NCBI RefSeq assembly: GCF_033473495.1
Contig: NC_088937.1
Coordinates: forward strand, 930,001-994,000
Direction of reading: 5' to 3'
DNA: 64,000 nt
DNA from: Cercospora beticola
Lineage: Eukaryota; Ascomycota; Dothideomycetes; Mycosphaerellales; Mycosphaerellaceae
Numbering within the stretch: the first letter of the stretch is position 1; every line of letters begins with the position of its first letter. Below the pieces are notes generated by a model. That model had not been told where the DNA came from. It worked only from the letters and a program-made list of their open reading frames with translations, and ran no database searches. A program made the translations under genes and the position numbers. Of this stretch, positions 11,795 through 22,435 are shown in pieces.

Positions 11795-12189
11795 AAGGCT
11801 GGTGGCACGTCGCATGGCTTGCCGATTGCATTCCTTGTTCAATGGTCTTCATGCACGGTGCATCTCGGATTAATGCAGGTGGCTGGGATGCATCGTAGAG
11901 GCACTCAGCAGGGGCGGCGCAATGCATGTCGCAGAGAGTCAATTTTGTAACGAACCTAGGCTGTGCAGCATTTGCACGGCGTTTCTATTCGTGAACCGTC
12001 ATTCCGCGGCGAGCTGCATCACATTATCGTGGCTCGTCTTTCCGCAGTAATGTACATACTCAATACAATGTGATCGGCCATCTGCGGTATGCTGGTAGCG
12101 CGTGAGCTGCGCATTCCCAGACCGCAAACCTCCTGACGCCGTCGCTAATGCTCGGTATTGCGTTTATCGTGAATGTTTGGACATCTTCC
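11795..12189. other. Convergent intergenic spacer
   Basis: The 3' ends of the SWIM gene (plus) and rpn8 (minus) face each other here. No coding feature was found. Confidence 0.5.
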
Positions 12190-13417
12190 TCATCCCTTCT
12201 TCTTGCCCTTGTCATCCTTCTTGGCCCCTTCCTTCGCGGAGTCATCTGTCTTCTCCGATGTGCCGTTGAGCATCAACTTCTCTTCCTTCTTCAGCTCCTT
12301 GTCCTTCTTGTCCTCATCTTTCTTCGCGTCCTCGTCTTCCTGTTGGCGCTTGTTTTGAATTTTGTTCTCGATGAGGTCGTGGAAGGCGGTAATGGCTCGT
12401 ATCAGACTGGATAGGTAGATCGACATGAGCTGGTCGTTGGTCTTGATGCTCATGGCGCGAGCAAGTTCCGAGTTCTCAGTGTTTCCACCCGTCACTCCCA
12501 CAGCACCATTCACAATGCCGTTGAGTGAGGGCAAGTCCTTGCCGGCCTCCTTGGGTGTGGAGAGATTGGGGAGCAGATTGAACACGTCTTGTAGGTTGCC
12601 AAGAATGGCGTGGTTGACAGGAAGGTCGCCATCGAGGACTTTCTGCAAGTATTTTCCGATGTCCTGTAACCGCAAATGGAGACCTTGCAACGATTGCAGC
12701 TGACTTGTTATCCGTGTGCTGAGCGTGCCCACAGCGACGTCGCGGATATCGCGTAGAAGGTGTTCGACGCCAATCTCTTCTGCCTCTTCTGCCTCGATCG
12801 TGCTCGGTGTGTGTACAAAGGTCTTCGATGTGGTTGTGCCGTCCTAGAGATAGTCAGCACTCAGGCCGCGTCAATCTTTGGCCCAACCTGATCCATCACT
12901 TACGTCCTTGATCTCTTCCACAGCGAAGTAGGCATCAGTCGGCACGCCCACTTCTTTCGGCTGCACGTCTATGATGACCAGAAGAGGATTGGCTGTGTAT
13001 CGCTTGAACAACTCGTTGATCTCCAGATCACTGGCCCTCAGCTTCGGCCCAGAGTGATACCAGCCGATCAGCTTCTCCCGCGCGTTGACCTTTTTGAACA
13101 TGTCGTTCATCGACTCGACATAGTTGTGGTCCAGAAACCATACTGAGGGATCTTTCTCATCTTCCTCGAATGGAACTATTTGTATGTGGTCAGATCATGG
13201 TCCTCCAACAGATGGCGCCACATGTTTGCTCACCAGCGAAACTATTCGATACTCTCACGCTCTTTCCATCGTTCTGACCGAGCAGCACTCCTACAACACG
13301 TTTCCGCGTGCCTTTTGCCGAGCGGCCATAATGATCTGCTGCCGAGAGGAGGACGAGAGGCGCTACGGACACAGTGCGGTTGACGAGTTGCAGCGTCTCC
13401 GCTGTGGTCGCTGGCAT
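12190..13417 (-). CDS. RPN8: 26S proteasome regulatory subunit Rpn8 (MPN domain)
   Basis: Three exons: 13417-13234, 13175-12904 and 12843-12190. The introns are 58 and 60 nt, both with CTGAC branch sites. The product is 369 residues. It is a lid subunit that dimerises with the deubiquitinase Rpn11. Splicing rebuilds family-typical blocks: [24 protein letters not shown] and [14 protein letters not shown], then [18 protein letters not shown]. The JAMM metal motif is incomplete ([13 protein letters not shown] keeps one His and lacks the second), as expected for the non-catalytic Rpn8 branch. The MPN domain is followed by the lid helices ([14 protein letters not shown], then [11 protein letters not shown]). 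The tail is highly charged and Lys/Glu/Asp-rich (about residue 315 on), longer than in yeast. It is divergent from the aminopeptidase gene, with a shared ~600-bp promoter. Confidence 0.96.
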
Positions 13418-14020
13418 CGTTGACGACGAGTGGTACTATACGGTGGCGTGGTAGGTGTGTGGTTGTTTGGAGGATGGTACGTCGCGTGCTCTCGTGATGG
13501 CAGGTTGCGCAAGTGATTGTGTTGCGGCTAGTTGATGGGAGCTCCAGGCAGGTCGGTGGTTGCGCAAACAGACTTCCGTGCTGTCTGGGCCACCGTCTCT
13601 GTGCTGCTGACTTCATCCACCGCTGCGGACGTTACGGGACTTTAGTGGCAGTTGCTGCATATATCGCGATTTCTGTTCTCAGTGTTTGCATAACCTCGAC
13701 CAATCTGGAGCTCAATGCCCTCTGAGCAACGCAAGCCCTGGGAGAGTGAAGCACTCTTTGACTCTGAAGTTGTACATCTAGATTGCATGTAGCGTACAGC
13801 ATCAATGCCGTTTTGCGGAAGGCCATTGCTCAAGATGCGACAAAAAGGCACGTGTCGACGCGATGCTTGGCCGCGTAGGGCTTTCATCAAGCATCAGAGC
13901 CAATTTCTAGTCTACCTCCTACGTGCCATTCGTTTCGCTTCCTCGTGTTCGAAGCTGCGCAAGCTATAGTGTCGTTTGGCCTGCTGTAGGGAGTGCAGCT
14001 GCCGCTGTCAATGGGAATCC
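13418..14020. promoter_or_regulatory. Divergent promoter between rpn8 and aminopeptidase
   Basis: About 600 bp between two divergent starts. I looked for the proteasome-associated element GGTGGCAAA near rpn8 and saw only a partial resemblance (GGTGGCCCA on the minus strand, near 13590). No TATA box is evident. Confidence 0.4.
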
Positions 14021-17000
14021 ATGTCCGCTGCTGTGCTCGGTTTCAGGCGGGTTATCCTTCGCGGGGCACCAAAACCATCCCACTTTCACTTGAACAGCTG
14101 TGCACGCCATCGACCATTGAGCGTGACAACGAGACGAGCGCCGACTTCACGATATCCGAATCCCGTAAACGCCGCTCGATCGTCTAAATTCGCTGCACTC
14201 TTGCATTCCTTCCCACCGGCCCTCGCCAGTCGATTTTGTTCCAGTCACGCCTCTAGCACCCTCGTCAAGATGGCTTCCGATCGAGACATCCTTTCGGACC
14301 ATGTCAAACCAATCAACTATGCCATATCGCTGACAGATTTGGCTGCTGGCGAGCCATGGACCTACCAAGGCAAAGTCGACATCGAAGTCGAAGTCAAGAA
14401 GTCCACAAAGTCCATCACACTCAACACCCATGAGCTCAAGGTGCACTCTGCCGAGCTGGTCACAGACTCAGGCAAGCACTCTTCAGCTGTCAAGGCTTCC
14501 GACATTTCCTACGATACGAAGCATCAGCGATGTACCTTCACATTCGATCAAGAGCTGGCACAATCACCAAGAGCGGTTCTCTCGATTGCGTTTGAAGGCG
14601 TAATGAACAATCACATGGCTGGGTTCTACAGATCAAAGTACAAGCCTACAGTGCCAGCATCGCAGGGTGTGGCAAGGGACTCGGAATGGCACTACATGTT
14701 TTCGACACAATTCGAGTCCAGCGACGCTCGCAGGGCATTCCCATGCTTCGACGAGCCAAACCTCAAGGCAACCTTCGACTTTGAAATTGAGATTCCTGAG
14801 GACTTGGTTGCGTTGAGCAACATGCCAGAGAAAGAGACTCGTAAGAGCAAGGATGGCCACAAGATTGTTAGCTTCGACAGAACACCTATCATGTCAACGT
14901 ACCTCTTAGCGTGGGCAATGGGAAACTTCGAGTACATCGAAGACTTCACGAGGCGGAAGTACAATGGTAAGAGTCTGCCAGTCAGAGTATACACCACCAA
15001 AGGCCTGAAACAGCAGGGTCAGCTGGCTCTGGAGAGTGCACACCAAGTCGTGGACTACTTTTCGGAGATTTTCGAGATCGACTACCCGCTGCCGAAGGTA
15101 GACTTACTCGCGGTTCATGAATTTGTAAGTTCCGTCGTCTCTTGTTCACCTACCAGCGCACAGACCATCTGATCTACGCATCAGCCCATTATACGTCCTC
15201 CATTCCCACATTTCTACTGTCACATACTGACCAATGCTTCTAGTCACACGGTGCCATGGAGAATTGGGGCCTCATCACATACAGAACGACCGCGGTCCTC
15301 TTCGATGAAAAGAACTCGGATCAAAAATACCGAAACCGGGTTGTTTACGTCGTAGCTCACGAATTGGCCCACCAATGGTTCGGCAACCTCGTAACGATGG
15401 ATTGGTGGTCAGAGCTCTGGTTGAACGAAGGTTTTGCGACTTTTGTAGGCTGGTATGCCGTCGACCATCTCCATCCTGACTGGAACGTGGACGCGCAATT
15501 CGTCACCGAAGGCATGCAAATGGCCTTCCAGCTGGACAGTCTGAGAACCAGTCACCCTATTGAAGTCCCGGTACGAAACGCGCTGGAAGTTGATCAGATC
15601 TTTGATCACATCAGCTATTTGAAGGGCAGCTCTGTCATTCGCATGCTTGCATCGCACCTGGGACACAAGACGTTCTTCAAAGGCGTGGCAGACTATCTCA
15701 AAGCTAACAAGTACTCAAATGCCACCACCAACGATCTCTGGTCAGCACTTAGCAAGGCCTCTGGGCAGGACGTCACGGGGTTCATGGATCCCTGGGTCCG
15801 TAAGATCGGCTTCCCTGTAGTCACTGTGGCGGAAGAGCCAGGTCAGATCAGCGTCCAACAATCGCGCTTCCTGTCAGCCGGCGATGTCAAGCCCGAGGAG
15901 GACACAACTACCTGGTGGATTCCGCTTGGGCTCAAGACTGGACCACAAGCCACGGATGCCAAGCGTGATGCATTGACTGCCAGAGAAGACACATATCGTG
16001 ACATTGACACGAGCTTCTACAAGGTCAACGGAAATCAGACAGGCTTTTATCGCACAAACCTCCCTCCACCACGCCTGGTGGAGTTGTCAAAACATCTTGA
16101 CAAGCTATCTATCCAAGATCGGATTGGTTTGGTGGGAGACGCAGGTGCCCTGGCTGTTTCTGGTCACGGAACGACCTCGGCCGTGCTGTCTTTCATCGAA
16201 GGCTTCCATGTAGAAACCAACTACCTTGTTTGGAGCGAGGTGCTGACCACCCTCGGGAAAATTCGACGCATTTTTGCTTCTGATGACGAAGTATCTCAAG
16301 GTCTTAGAGCGTACACCCTGAAGCTGGTGTCTGCCGCCACTGAAAAGATCGGCTGGACGTTTGCGCCCAACGACGACTTTCTCACTGGACAGCTGCGTGC
16401 TCTGCTCATCTCCTCTGCAGGCCTTGCAGGCCATGAATCCATTGTGGCAGAAGCCACAAAACAGTTCGACGCCTTCGTCGGCGGCGATGCCCAAGCCATT
16501 CACCCATCACTTAGAGCTGCTGTCTTCAAGATTGCGATCAAGAACCAAGGCGAACAGGCCTACAGAGCCGTGCAGAAAGAGTTCTTGAACACCAAGTCCA
16601 TCGACGGCCGCGAAATTACCCTTGCATCCATGGGCTCGGTGCCGACCAAGGAGCTCGCCAACGATTACCTCAAATTCGCATTCGCTGGCAACGTGGCAAT
16701 TCAGGATCTCCACACTGTCGGTGCATCGCTGGCGAACAACTCCAAAGTACGCAGCACTGTTTGGGAGTACATTAAGGCAGAGTGGCCTGCTATCCGTGAG
16801 AAGCTCGGCGGAAACATGGTCGTGCTGGAACGATTCCTCCGCATGTCTCTGCAGCGCTTTGCAGATGCGAAGGTTGAGCAGGACATTGCACAATTTTTCG
16901 GCGATAAAGACAACACCGGCTACGACCGAGGATTGGCAGTTGTCTCCGACACAATCAAGGGAAGTGCCCAATACAAGGAGCGCGATCTCGAGAACACGCG

Positions 17001-17034
17001 GGAATGGTTGAAGGCGCACAACTACATCAAGTAG
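14021..17034 (+). CDS. APE2: M1-family aminopeptidase (Ape2/Aap1 type), possible dual targeting
   Basis: Exons 14021-15124 and 15244-17034. The 119-nt intron is removed between EF and SHGAMEN, recreating the substrate-binding GAMEN motif at 371-375. The zinc site HELAH starts at H407, with the third ligand E430 in LWLNEGFATF, so the full HExxH(18)E signature is present. The N-terminal beta domain, catalytic domain and C-terminal helical ERAP1-like domain are all intact. Length is 964 residues from the first ATG, or 881 from a second in-frame ATG at 14270 (MASDRDILSD), which is where cytosolic homologues normally begin. The extra 83 residues are rich in Arg/Ser/Ala and almost free of acidic residues. 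That fits a mitochondrial presequence, as with yeast Ape2 forms. It trims N-terminal residues from peptides. Confidence 0.95.
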
Positions 17035-17334
17035 GCATTGTGATCGCCACAAAGGTATCATGAAGGCGTTAGCCGGCGTAGTGCCACGGCTGTGTTTGTC
17101 AAATGATTCGGGAGAGATGGCGGCATTCCCGCTTCCCTGTTTCCCGGTCCTTCTGGCGGCACAATGTCGTTTGCACACATCTGGACGCTGGTGGGCTTAG
17201 AAGCCCTATTTGCACAGAAAAACAAGAGGCTGAATGCGAAGGCTGCGACTGCAGCTGGAAAGCGTCCAGCTCGTACAGTTAAGAGGAATCTCGAGCCTAC
17301 GGCCCCTGTAGCTTCAAGATTGAAGCGTTGCATA
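17035..17334. other. Convergent spacer between aminopeptidase and HD gene
   Basis: 300 bp between the ends of two convergent genes. No feature was seen. Confidence 0.5.
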
Positions 17335-18006
17335 TCAAGGCAAGCCAGACTCCAGCTGATTCTCCTCGTCCCACCATTCTCGAAATTGCCTCAGCCTCTC
17401 CGTCCTCTCCCGAGCAAGTTTCTTGCCTGTCTCCGTCTTCATCATGCTCTCCAATTTCAGCAGCTTATCGTCAAAATGGTCTATGCTGCCTTGTAGTCCG
17501 CGATCCGAAGCCTTCACGGCACCGAAAGCAAATACCCTTCCAATCCCTACGGCCCCGATAGCGTCCAAACGATCCGCATCCTGAACAATCGCAAGTTCTG
17601 GATGTGAATTGATATGGGCCTTGACGAGCTGCGGTCGTTTTATCTCATTGCTGTACGACACATTCTCCACAATGAGAGCGATCTTTGCCACGTTCTTCGG
17701 TGGGCAACCATTCTTGCTGAGGAGAGCAGAAACTAGATGTTCTGCGTTCTCGCCCGGCTGGGCGTATTTCTTATCACCGACATCGTGGAGAAGGGCGCTG
17801 AGAATGCATGCTTGGTAGTCGTATTGCTTGGAAGGATTGGCTTTTATCTCTTCGGCGAGAATGTGTTTTGTGAGAGCCAGAACGCGTCGAATGTGGTTGA
17901 AATCGTGAGAAGCGTCGTAGCGACTCATGTATTCTTTGACATAGTCCCAGATGTTCTGGTATAGAGGAGTTGCCTCGAAGGCGTTTTCGGTCTCTACGCT
18001 TCCCAT
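17335..18006 (-). CDS. HD-domain metal-dependent phosphohydrolase (YedJ-like)
   Basis: The product is 223 residues and intronless. The start is the ATG at 18006. The frame continues upstream only from a TTG, which is not used. The HD-domain metal ligands are visible: H38 in HDFNHIRRV, H74-D75 in LLHDVGD, and D145 in VQDADRLDAIG. The spacing and the DADRLDAIGAVGIGR block match the small stand-alone HD hydrolases typified by E. coli YedJ, common in fungi. The physiological substrate is unknown; this branch is thought to act on nucleotides or other phosphoesters. The C-terminal part is helical and Lys/Glu-rich. The gene is divergent from the BC10-family gene, with starts 414 bp apart. Confidence 0.88.
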   Translation of the reverse strand: MGSVETENAFEATPLYQNIWDYVKEYMSRYDASHDFNHIRRVLALTKHILAEEIKANPSKQYDYQACILSALLHDVGDKKYAQPGENAEHLVSALLSKNGCPPKNVAKIALIVENVSYSNEIKRPQLVKAHINSHPELAIVQDADRLDAIGAVGIGRVFAFGAVKASDRGLQGSIDHFDDKLLKLESMMKTETGKKLARERTERLRQFREWWDEENQLESGLP

Positions 18007-18419
18007 GACTGTAGTAGTCGTGTTCGTGAACAAATGGGAGTGAGCGAGCGTATGGAAGTGAAGTCAATCTGAAATGCCTGTCGTTCTAGGCTTCACCGCC
18101 AGTCATGCTCAGGTAATCTCACGCGTCGCGAACGTGCGGCGGTGTTCCCAAGGGAGCCATGGGTCACAGAGCTTGCTTTTAGCCGGATAGGCGACCGTGA
18201 AATGAAGTGAAGTCCAGGCATCCGAGTCTTGGCGTGACGCGCGAAGTTGGAAGTGGATGCATCGCCCCTCAAAGCACGCGACACTTCATGCGCCGGCTTC
18301 TACACCACACAATGTGTAGTCAGCGCCGAGCATCGACGACATCCGGGCGTGCTTGATAACAACAGCTTCTTCATCCCACCGCTGCGGCCCTTTCTGTCTC
18401 ACCGCCGTTGCCCGCCGCG
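18007..18419. promoter_or_regulatory. Divergent promoter, HD gene / BC10-family gene
   Basis: About 410 bp between divergent starts. No specific element was recognised. Confidence 0.35.
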
Positions 18420-18955
18420 ATGTTCTGCTTGCGGCAGTTCATCCCCGTCTTACTCTTTCTGTACGCAACCATCATTCGCAGCCAGTAGGCTACAACTAAT
18501 TGTCATCATACAGACTGAACGCCTCACCGATCTACGCTGTTCTCTTCCTCTCGACCTACTTTATCATCCAGCGACCATGCGTTTATTGTAGCATTCTGCT
18601 CTTCGTCCTCGTCGGGTCCATCTTCGACTTCAGCAGCACCGATTGGTTTGAGCCCCGATGGCAAGCGAACACCAGCGCATTATCGGAGTCGGCGGCAGCA
18701 TATCTCAGCGGCAATGCGACCCTCACCGAAGTCGTTTCTGAGACTGCCGGTCTCGTTGTTTCAGCCCTCAACGGGACAGGAGGCTCTCTCACGAGCGTCG
18801 CCCTGGACACTGTGAAAAGAAAAGTGGAAGGAACAGCCGCGCCGGCTTCCATTGCGAGCACACCCAACGGGATAAACGCATTCGAATGGATACGGAACAT
18901 ATTGGATAAGAGACACTTGCGTATACAATGTCTGGGCGTAGTAGTCCGGATATGA
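18420..18955 (+). CDS. BC10/BLCAP-family small membrane protein
   Basis: The short first exon (18420-18460) has donor GTACGC. A 53-nt intron contains an ACTAAT branch site, and exon 2 runs 18514-18955. The joined protein is 160 residues and begins MFCLRQFIPVLLFLLNASP. It continues through two hydrophobic segments around YAVLFLSTYFIIQRPCVYC and SILLFVLVGSIFDF. Human BLCAP has the same plan: MYCLQWLLPVLL, a hydrophobic helix, then ERKPCTICALVFL. The position of the RPC-x-x-C block between two membrane helices supports the call. The region after about residue 60 is a polar, Ser/Thr/Ala-rich tail with no counterpart in BLCAP. Function is unknown in fungi. The 3' end is less certain than the 5' end. 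Confidence 0.72.
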
Positions 18956-19330
18956 GGTCAATGCGCGGAATAGACGGACTAATGATTGCATGGACGGAGT
19001 CATTGTATGCATTTGCCTGGATATGGAGACAGACCTTTCGCTGCAGTGCGGATAATGCTGGCCGAAGCGGGCTCAGTTGGAGGTTTGAAGCATCATCTCC
19101 CTAAGAAGGTCTTATAGATTGCACAGCTTGACAGACTTCACAGTCACCTAATGACAGATACACCTTGGTGATTCTGCACAGAAGGTCATCTTTTCCGCTA
19201 CTTCGCAAGACTTTGCTATCGTTTCCCCTTCAGAGCGCGCTCTCCGGCTACCCCAGTTCTACTGCTATTTAGCGACTCCGATCATAAAGTCCGAACGGAC
19301 CAAGGACTACTCCAGCTCATCACGACTCCT
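18956..19330. other. Intergenic spacer
   Basis: Lies between the 3' ends of the BC10-family gene and the secreted-protein gene. No feature was seen. Confidence 0.45.
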
Positions 19331-19765
19331 TCAGCAACCTCCCTTTCCGGCGCCGAGTGCCGTGTTCAATGCTCTTCCCACACAAGCTTTGGTCCCAATC
19401 GGCAACCTCCCAGTCGCGCGCCATGCGTAGTTGCCATCATTCGGCGTCCATTCGAACTTCCATCTTGTCAATGCGCCGCATCCGACCAATTGCTGGCGCA
19501 AGTTCGAGCCATTGTCGCCAAGCCTGGAGTTGGGCACGTTCTTGCCACGAAGAGAGAAGTCTTCGAAGAGGAACTTGTAGGCGACGCTGCAGGTCACTTC
19601 GCCGGCGGCACGGGCTACGAGAAGTGGGTTGGTGTCGCTTTCTTGCGGCAAGACATTGCCAATATCCCTGACGAGATCGTTATTGGGACCTTCAGGAGCG
19701 CCGTGGGGCATGGCTCTGGTCGCGATGGCGAAGTATGCCAGAGAATAGATGAGGAAACGAGTCAT
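19331..19765 (-). CDS. Small secreted protein of unknown function
   Basis: The product is 144 residues from one exon. It opens with a typical signal peptide (MTRFLIYSLAYFAIATRAMP) with likely cleavage after about residue 18. A short acidic pro-like segment ends near LLVARAAG. The mature part has four cysteines (about 58, 95, 127 and the C-terminal residue 144), enough for two disulphides. It also has repeated aromatic/basic blocks such as YKFLFEDFSLRGKN and TRWKFEWTPNDG. No domain was recognised. Such proteins are typical apoplastic or effector candidates in plant-associated dothideomycetes. That role is conjecture here. Confidence 0.65.
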   Translation of the reverse strand: MTRFLIYSLAYFAIATRAMPHGAPEGPNNDLVRDIGNVLPQESDTNPLLVARAAGEVTCSVAYKFLFEDFSLRGKNVPNSRLGDNGSNLRQQLVGCGALTRWKFEWTPNDGNYAWRATGRLPIGTKACVGRALNTALGAGKGGC

Positions 19766-19894
19766 GATGCTGATTGGTTGCTGAGATTGAGGAATATAGG
19801 CTTTTCTGTGGTGTTATGATGCTGTGATGGGATATACTGCCGTGCGCTTGATTCAAGCCCTTATATGCTCGATGGGCATCGCACGTTACTATTC

Positions 19895-20310
19895 TTACTG
19901 CGTGATGGCTCTCCTTGAGGTGGCACATCCAACAACCAGCACGGCGAAGCACACTGCCATGATGTAGCACGGAATGTTGGACTTCAAGACACGACCAATC
20001 TCGTTCTGGACACACTGCCCACCTGGGGCTGATTTGTGGCTGGAGGAGCTGGTGTAACCTAAGGAACAGCTCTAGTCGGCAGCTCAATGAGGCAGACTGA
20101 AAGAAACCTATAAGTTGAGACTGAAGCGAACTCACCGGTGAGCATTGAACGGGTAGCCATGTATGCCGCACAAGACATCGCTAATGGTACCACATGGAAG
20201 GAAGCATCGGGGCTGTGCTCGACCAGTCGCAAGCTCGGAAGGGATAGCTTGTTGTTCCAAATATTCGATGCTCTCTCCATTGCAGCCGCATCGTCGCATC
20301 GATTCGGCAT
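19895..20310 (-). CDS. Putative small single-pass membrane protein (2 exons)
   Basis: Low-confidence model: exon 1 20310-20136 and exon 2 20058-19895, with a 77-nt GTGAGT...TTAG intron between them. The join is in phase 1 and gives 112 residues. Exon 2 reads as a plausible C terminus: a Ser/Lys/Gly-rich stretch, GGQCVQNEIGRVL, then a hydrophobic helix (CYIMAVCFAVLVVGCA) and a short basic tail ending before TAA at 19895. Exon 1 contains several Cys and Met residues and no known motif. An alternative frame of exon 1 is also open, so the N-terminal half is uncertain. Confidence 0.35.
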
Positions 20311-20463
20311 GATACAATCACCTTCGAGCAGAGAAGCTGTGCTAGATCTGGCTGACGACAGGACCTGGAGCAAGAAGATGTGGTATGCCCTTGCTTCTTG
20401 GCAATGATGAGTCAGCGAATGTGAAGACTTCAGGTGCACTTTCACAGAAGTAACATTTGCAGA

Positions 20464-21570
20464 CTATTGTTCTCGATACCGTGACCCCTTCGGCGGCACA
20501 AATGCAAACAACTCACTCCGCTCTGCGAAGTTCACAATACCTTCATAGCCTCCTCGAACCGACTGATCCGCTTCAAGGACCTCTTCACTCAAGAACAAAT
20601 TCAGATAATCCTCGAATTGGATCTTCCATGATATTCCTTCAGCCAGCTGCCTCTGTGCTCACCGTAAGCCATACGGCATGCACCGCATGCATCGCGAGCA
20701 ATTACCTCGGCTTCGACCAAACAAGTCAGTTTCGTGCAAGTGGATGTCTGACATGTAGCTGACTGTACTCACTCAACAAATCCAAGACTCGCTTGGCTTC
20801 TCCCAACACGTCTCTGCTGCAGATATGCATAGATGCCAAGATATCTCGAAGACCTGGCTGCGATTTAGCTATGGTGAAAGCTCTGACTCTGGCCTTGTAA
20901 GGGTAGACGGTGGAGTAAGAGGCAAATACCGGGAGATGGGTATCTTTTGCCACGACGAGGACTTTCTTCGCGCCATCCGCGTGAATGTGGGCGCTGGTAT
21001 CGACTTTGGTAGTGGAATCCTTTTGACACGCAACGACATGCAGCACACCTGCCTTCGACCAGGGCACCGGGTCGTTAAATTTCTCATTGAACAGAAATAT
21101 GGTCCGCTTGCGATCGTTGTGTAAGAACGAGATTTGATTCTCGCCGACATCTGATTGTCTTACTTCGATGTCTTTCAACTCCGGTGACCATTGTCTTAGG
21201 AGCGCGGCCTGCATTGCATGTTAGCCGGCCCCTTCTACAATGGAGATTTGCAAACAGACGATGTCGCGTGCGTCCACGCTCGGATCATTGATGGCAGCAA
21301 CATCGATGTACTTCCTACGAAGGCTAATAGATTCAGCGTGATCAGCTCCGCACAGCAAGCGCAACTCACGAGTCTTGCAAGATCATTAGTCCCAGTTCTC
21401 CTGTGCCATCTATGCCAATCTTCGAACATTAGCGAGGCGCACTGCCCGAGCGAGTAGGTCCATTTTACTCTGAAGGTCAGATCGATGTTGTCGAGAGCTA
21501 TTTTGCAGCTGACTGAAGGCTTCAGAGGGGGCAGTTGGAAGGACTGCTTCATGTTGCGGATGTATCGCAT
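20464..21570 (-). CDS. Hypothetical protein, 4 exons
   Basis: No family recognised. A consistent model joins 21570-21370, 21310-21260, 21208-20773 and 20636-20464 into 286 residues with all phases matching. The intron between exons 2 and 3 has a CTAAC branch site and a good acceptor (ATGCAATGCAG). The largest exon holds an alpha/beta-looking stretch (DRKRTIFLFNEKFNDP, then KKVLVVAKDTHLPVFASY). The last exon reads FEDYLNLFLSEEVLEADQS and ends at TAG 20464. No signal peptide or membrane helix is seen. The third intron (136 nt) is the least certain boundary. Confidence 0.5.
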
Positions 21571-22033
21571 GAGACAGTCAAGACAGATGGGATGCGGTGT
21601 GTCTAGGCGGGGTAGAGGCGCAGCTTAGAGTTGGAAATGCATGAAGACCGCCGAGCGTGGAACCTGAAGATCACTACAACACATCTATTGTCACTGGAAA
21701 GGGCCCCGGTTGTAGAGCCTTTCTTACCCACATGCATAGCTTCATTACTTCATGATTTCGCGAGGGAGACACAGAGAAGTTGCCCGAAAGGTGTGGTGTA
21801 GCCAATGTGTAATTGCTTGAGTGGAAGGGGATGAGGCAGAGGGCTCATCAAGGAGTGGAGAAGAAAAAGCGTTGTAGTGACTGTGAAGATCGAGATGAGT
21901 GAACAGATACCAAGCGTCAGCAGAATCTAAATGGTTCTTTGTACAGACTGTGTCCGCGTAGATACATGCATCCCAAACTCCCAAAAAGCGATGATTTCCA
22001 TTGTCTAAAGTGCCCAAAGCCTTTCGAGGAACT
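21571..22033. other. Intergenic spacer
   Basis: No convincing gene. Frames on the minus strand (for example 21745-22074) lack a domain or signal peptide. Confidence 0.4.
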
Positions 22034-22435
22034 CTACTGTCTAATACCGAGCTTCGTCCCTGTGACATTGACATAGCCTCCTGGGTTTTTCCCCTTCATG
22101 TAGCAATGACCTCGCTGGTTGATCGGGCCCGGGAAAGCCACATATCTACACCAAGACCTGTTCCATTTGCCTTCGCACTGCCCCATACAGTCATCAAAAT
22201 CGTCCGCTTGCGTATGATTGAAGCCACCTTCGCCGTCGTTTCGGGTGTCTTTATTGCAGCGCACCTTGAAACGACCGGCTCGAACCATCTCATAGTCGAT
22301 TCCAGGGCAAGTCTCCAGGTCTGCGCGTGTGTCCAGAGCGTTGGAGGTTTCAGATAAATCCACGGGAAGAGCGGAACCCGAGACCAGGAGAGAGCACGAT
22401 AGTGCCGTGGCTAGGATGCTGGAAATGAAATGCAT
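22034..22435 (-). CDS. Secreted PAN/apple-like protein
   Basis: The product is 133 residues from one exon. A clear signal peptide (MHFISSILATALSCSLLVSG) precedes a short pro-like region and a six-cysteine domain beginning at TCPGIDYEMV. The pattern CPGIDY ... FKVRCNKDT ... DDFDDCMGQCEG ... SWCRYVAF ... GHCYMK resembles the short PAN_4/apple-like modules frequent in secreted proteins of dothideomycetes. In those the CMxxC and the aromatic-Cys strands form the core. There are N-glycosylation sequons (for example NHT, NRS, NVT). PAN modules bind carbohydrate or protein; the ligand here is unknown. Confidence 0.7.
   Translation of the reverse strand: MHFISSILATALSCSLLVSGSALPVDLSETSNALDTRADLETCPGIDYEMVRAGRFKVRCNKDTRNDGEGGFNHTQADDFDDCMGQCEGKWNRSWCRYVAFPGPINQRGHCYMKGKNPGGYVNVTGTKLGIRQ

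Noticed and set aside
13418..13620. Proteasome-associated control element upstream of rpn8
   Set aside because: Only a partial match (GGTGGCCCA) to GGTGGCAAA was seen, which is not enough to call.
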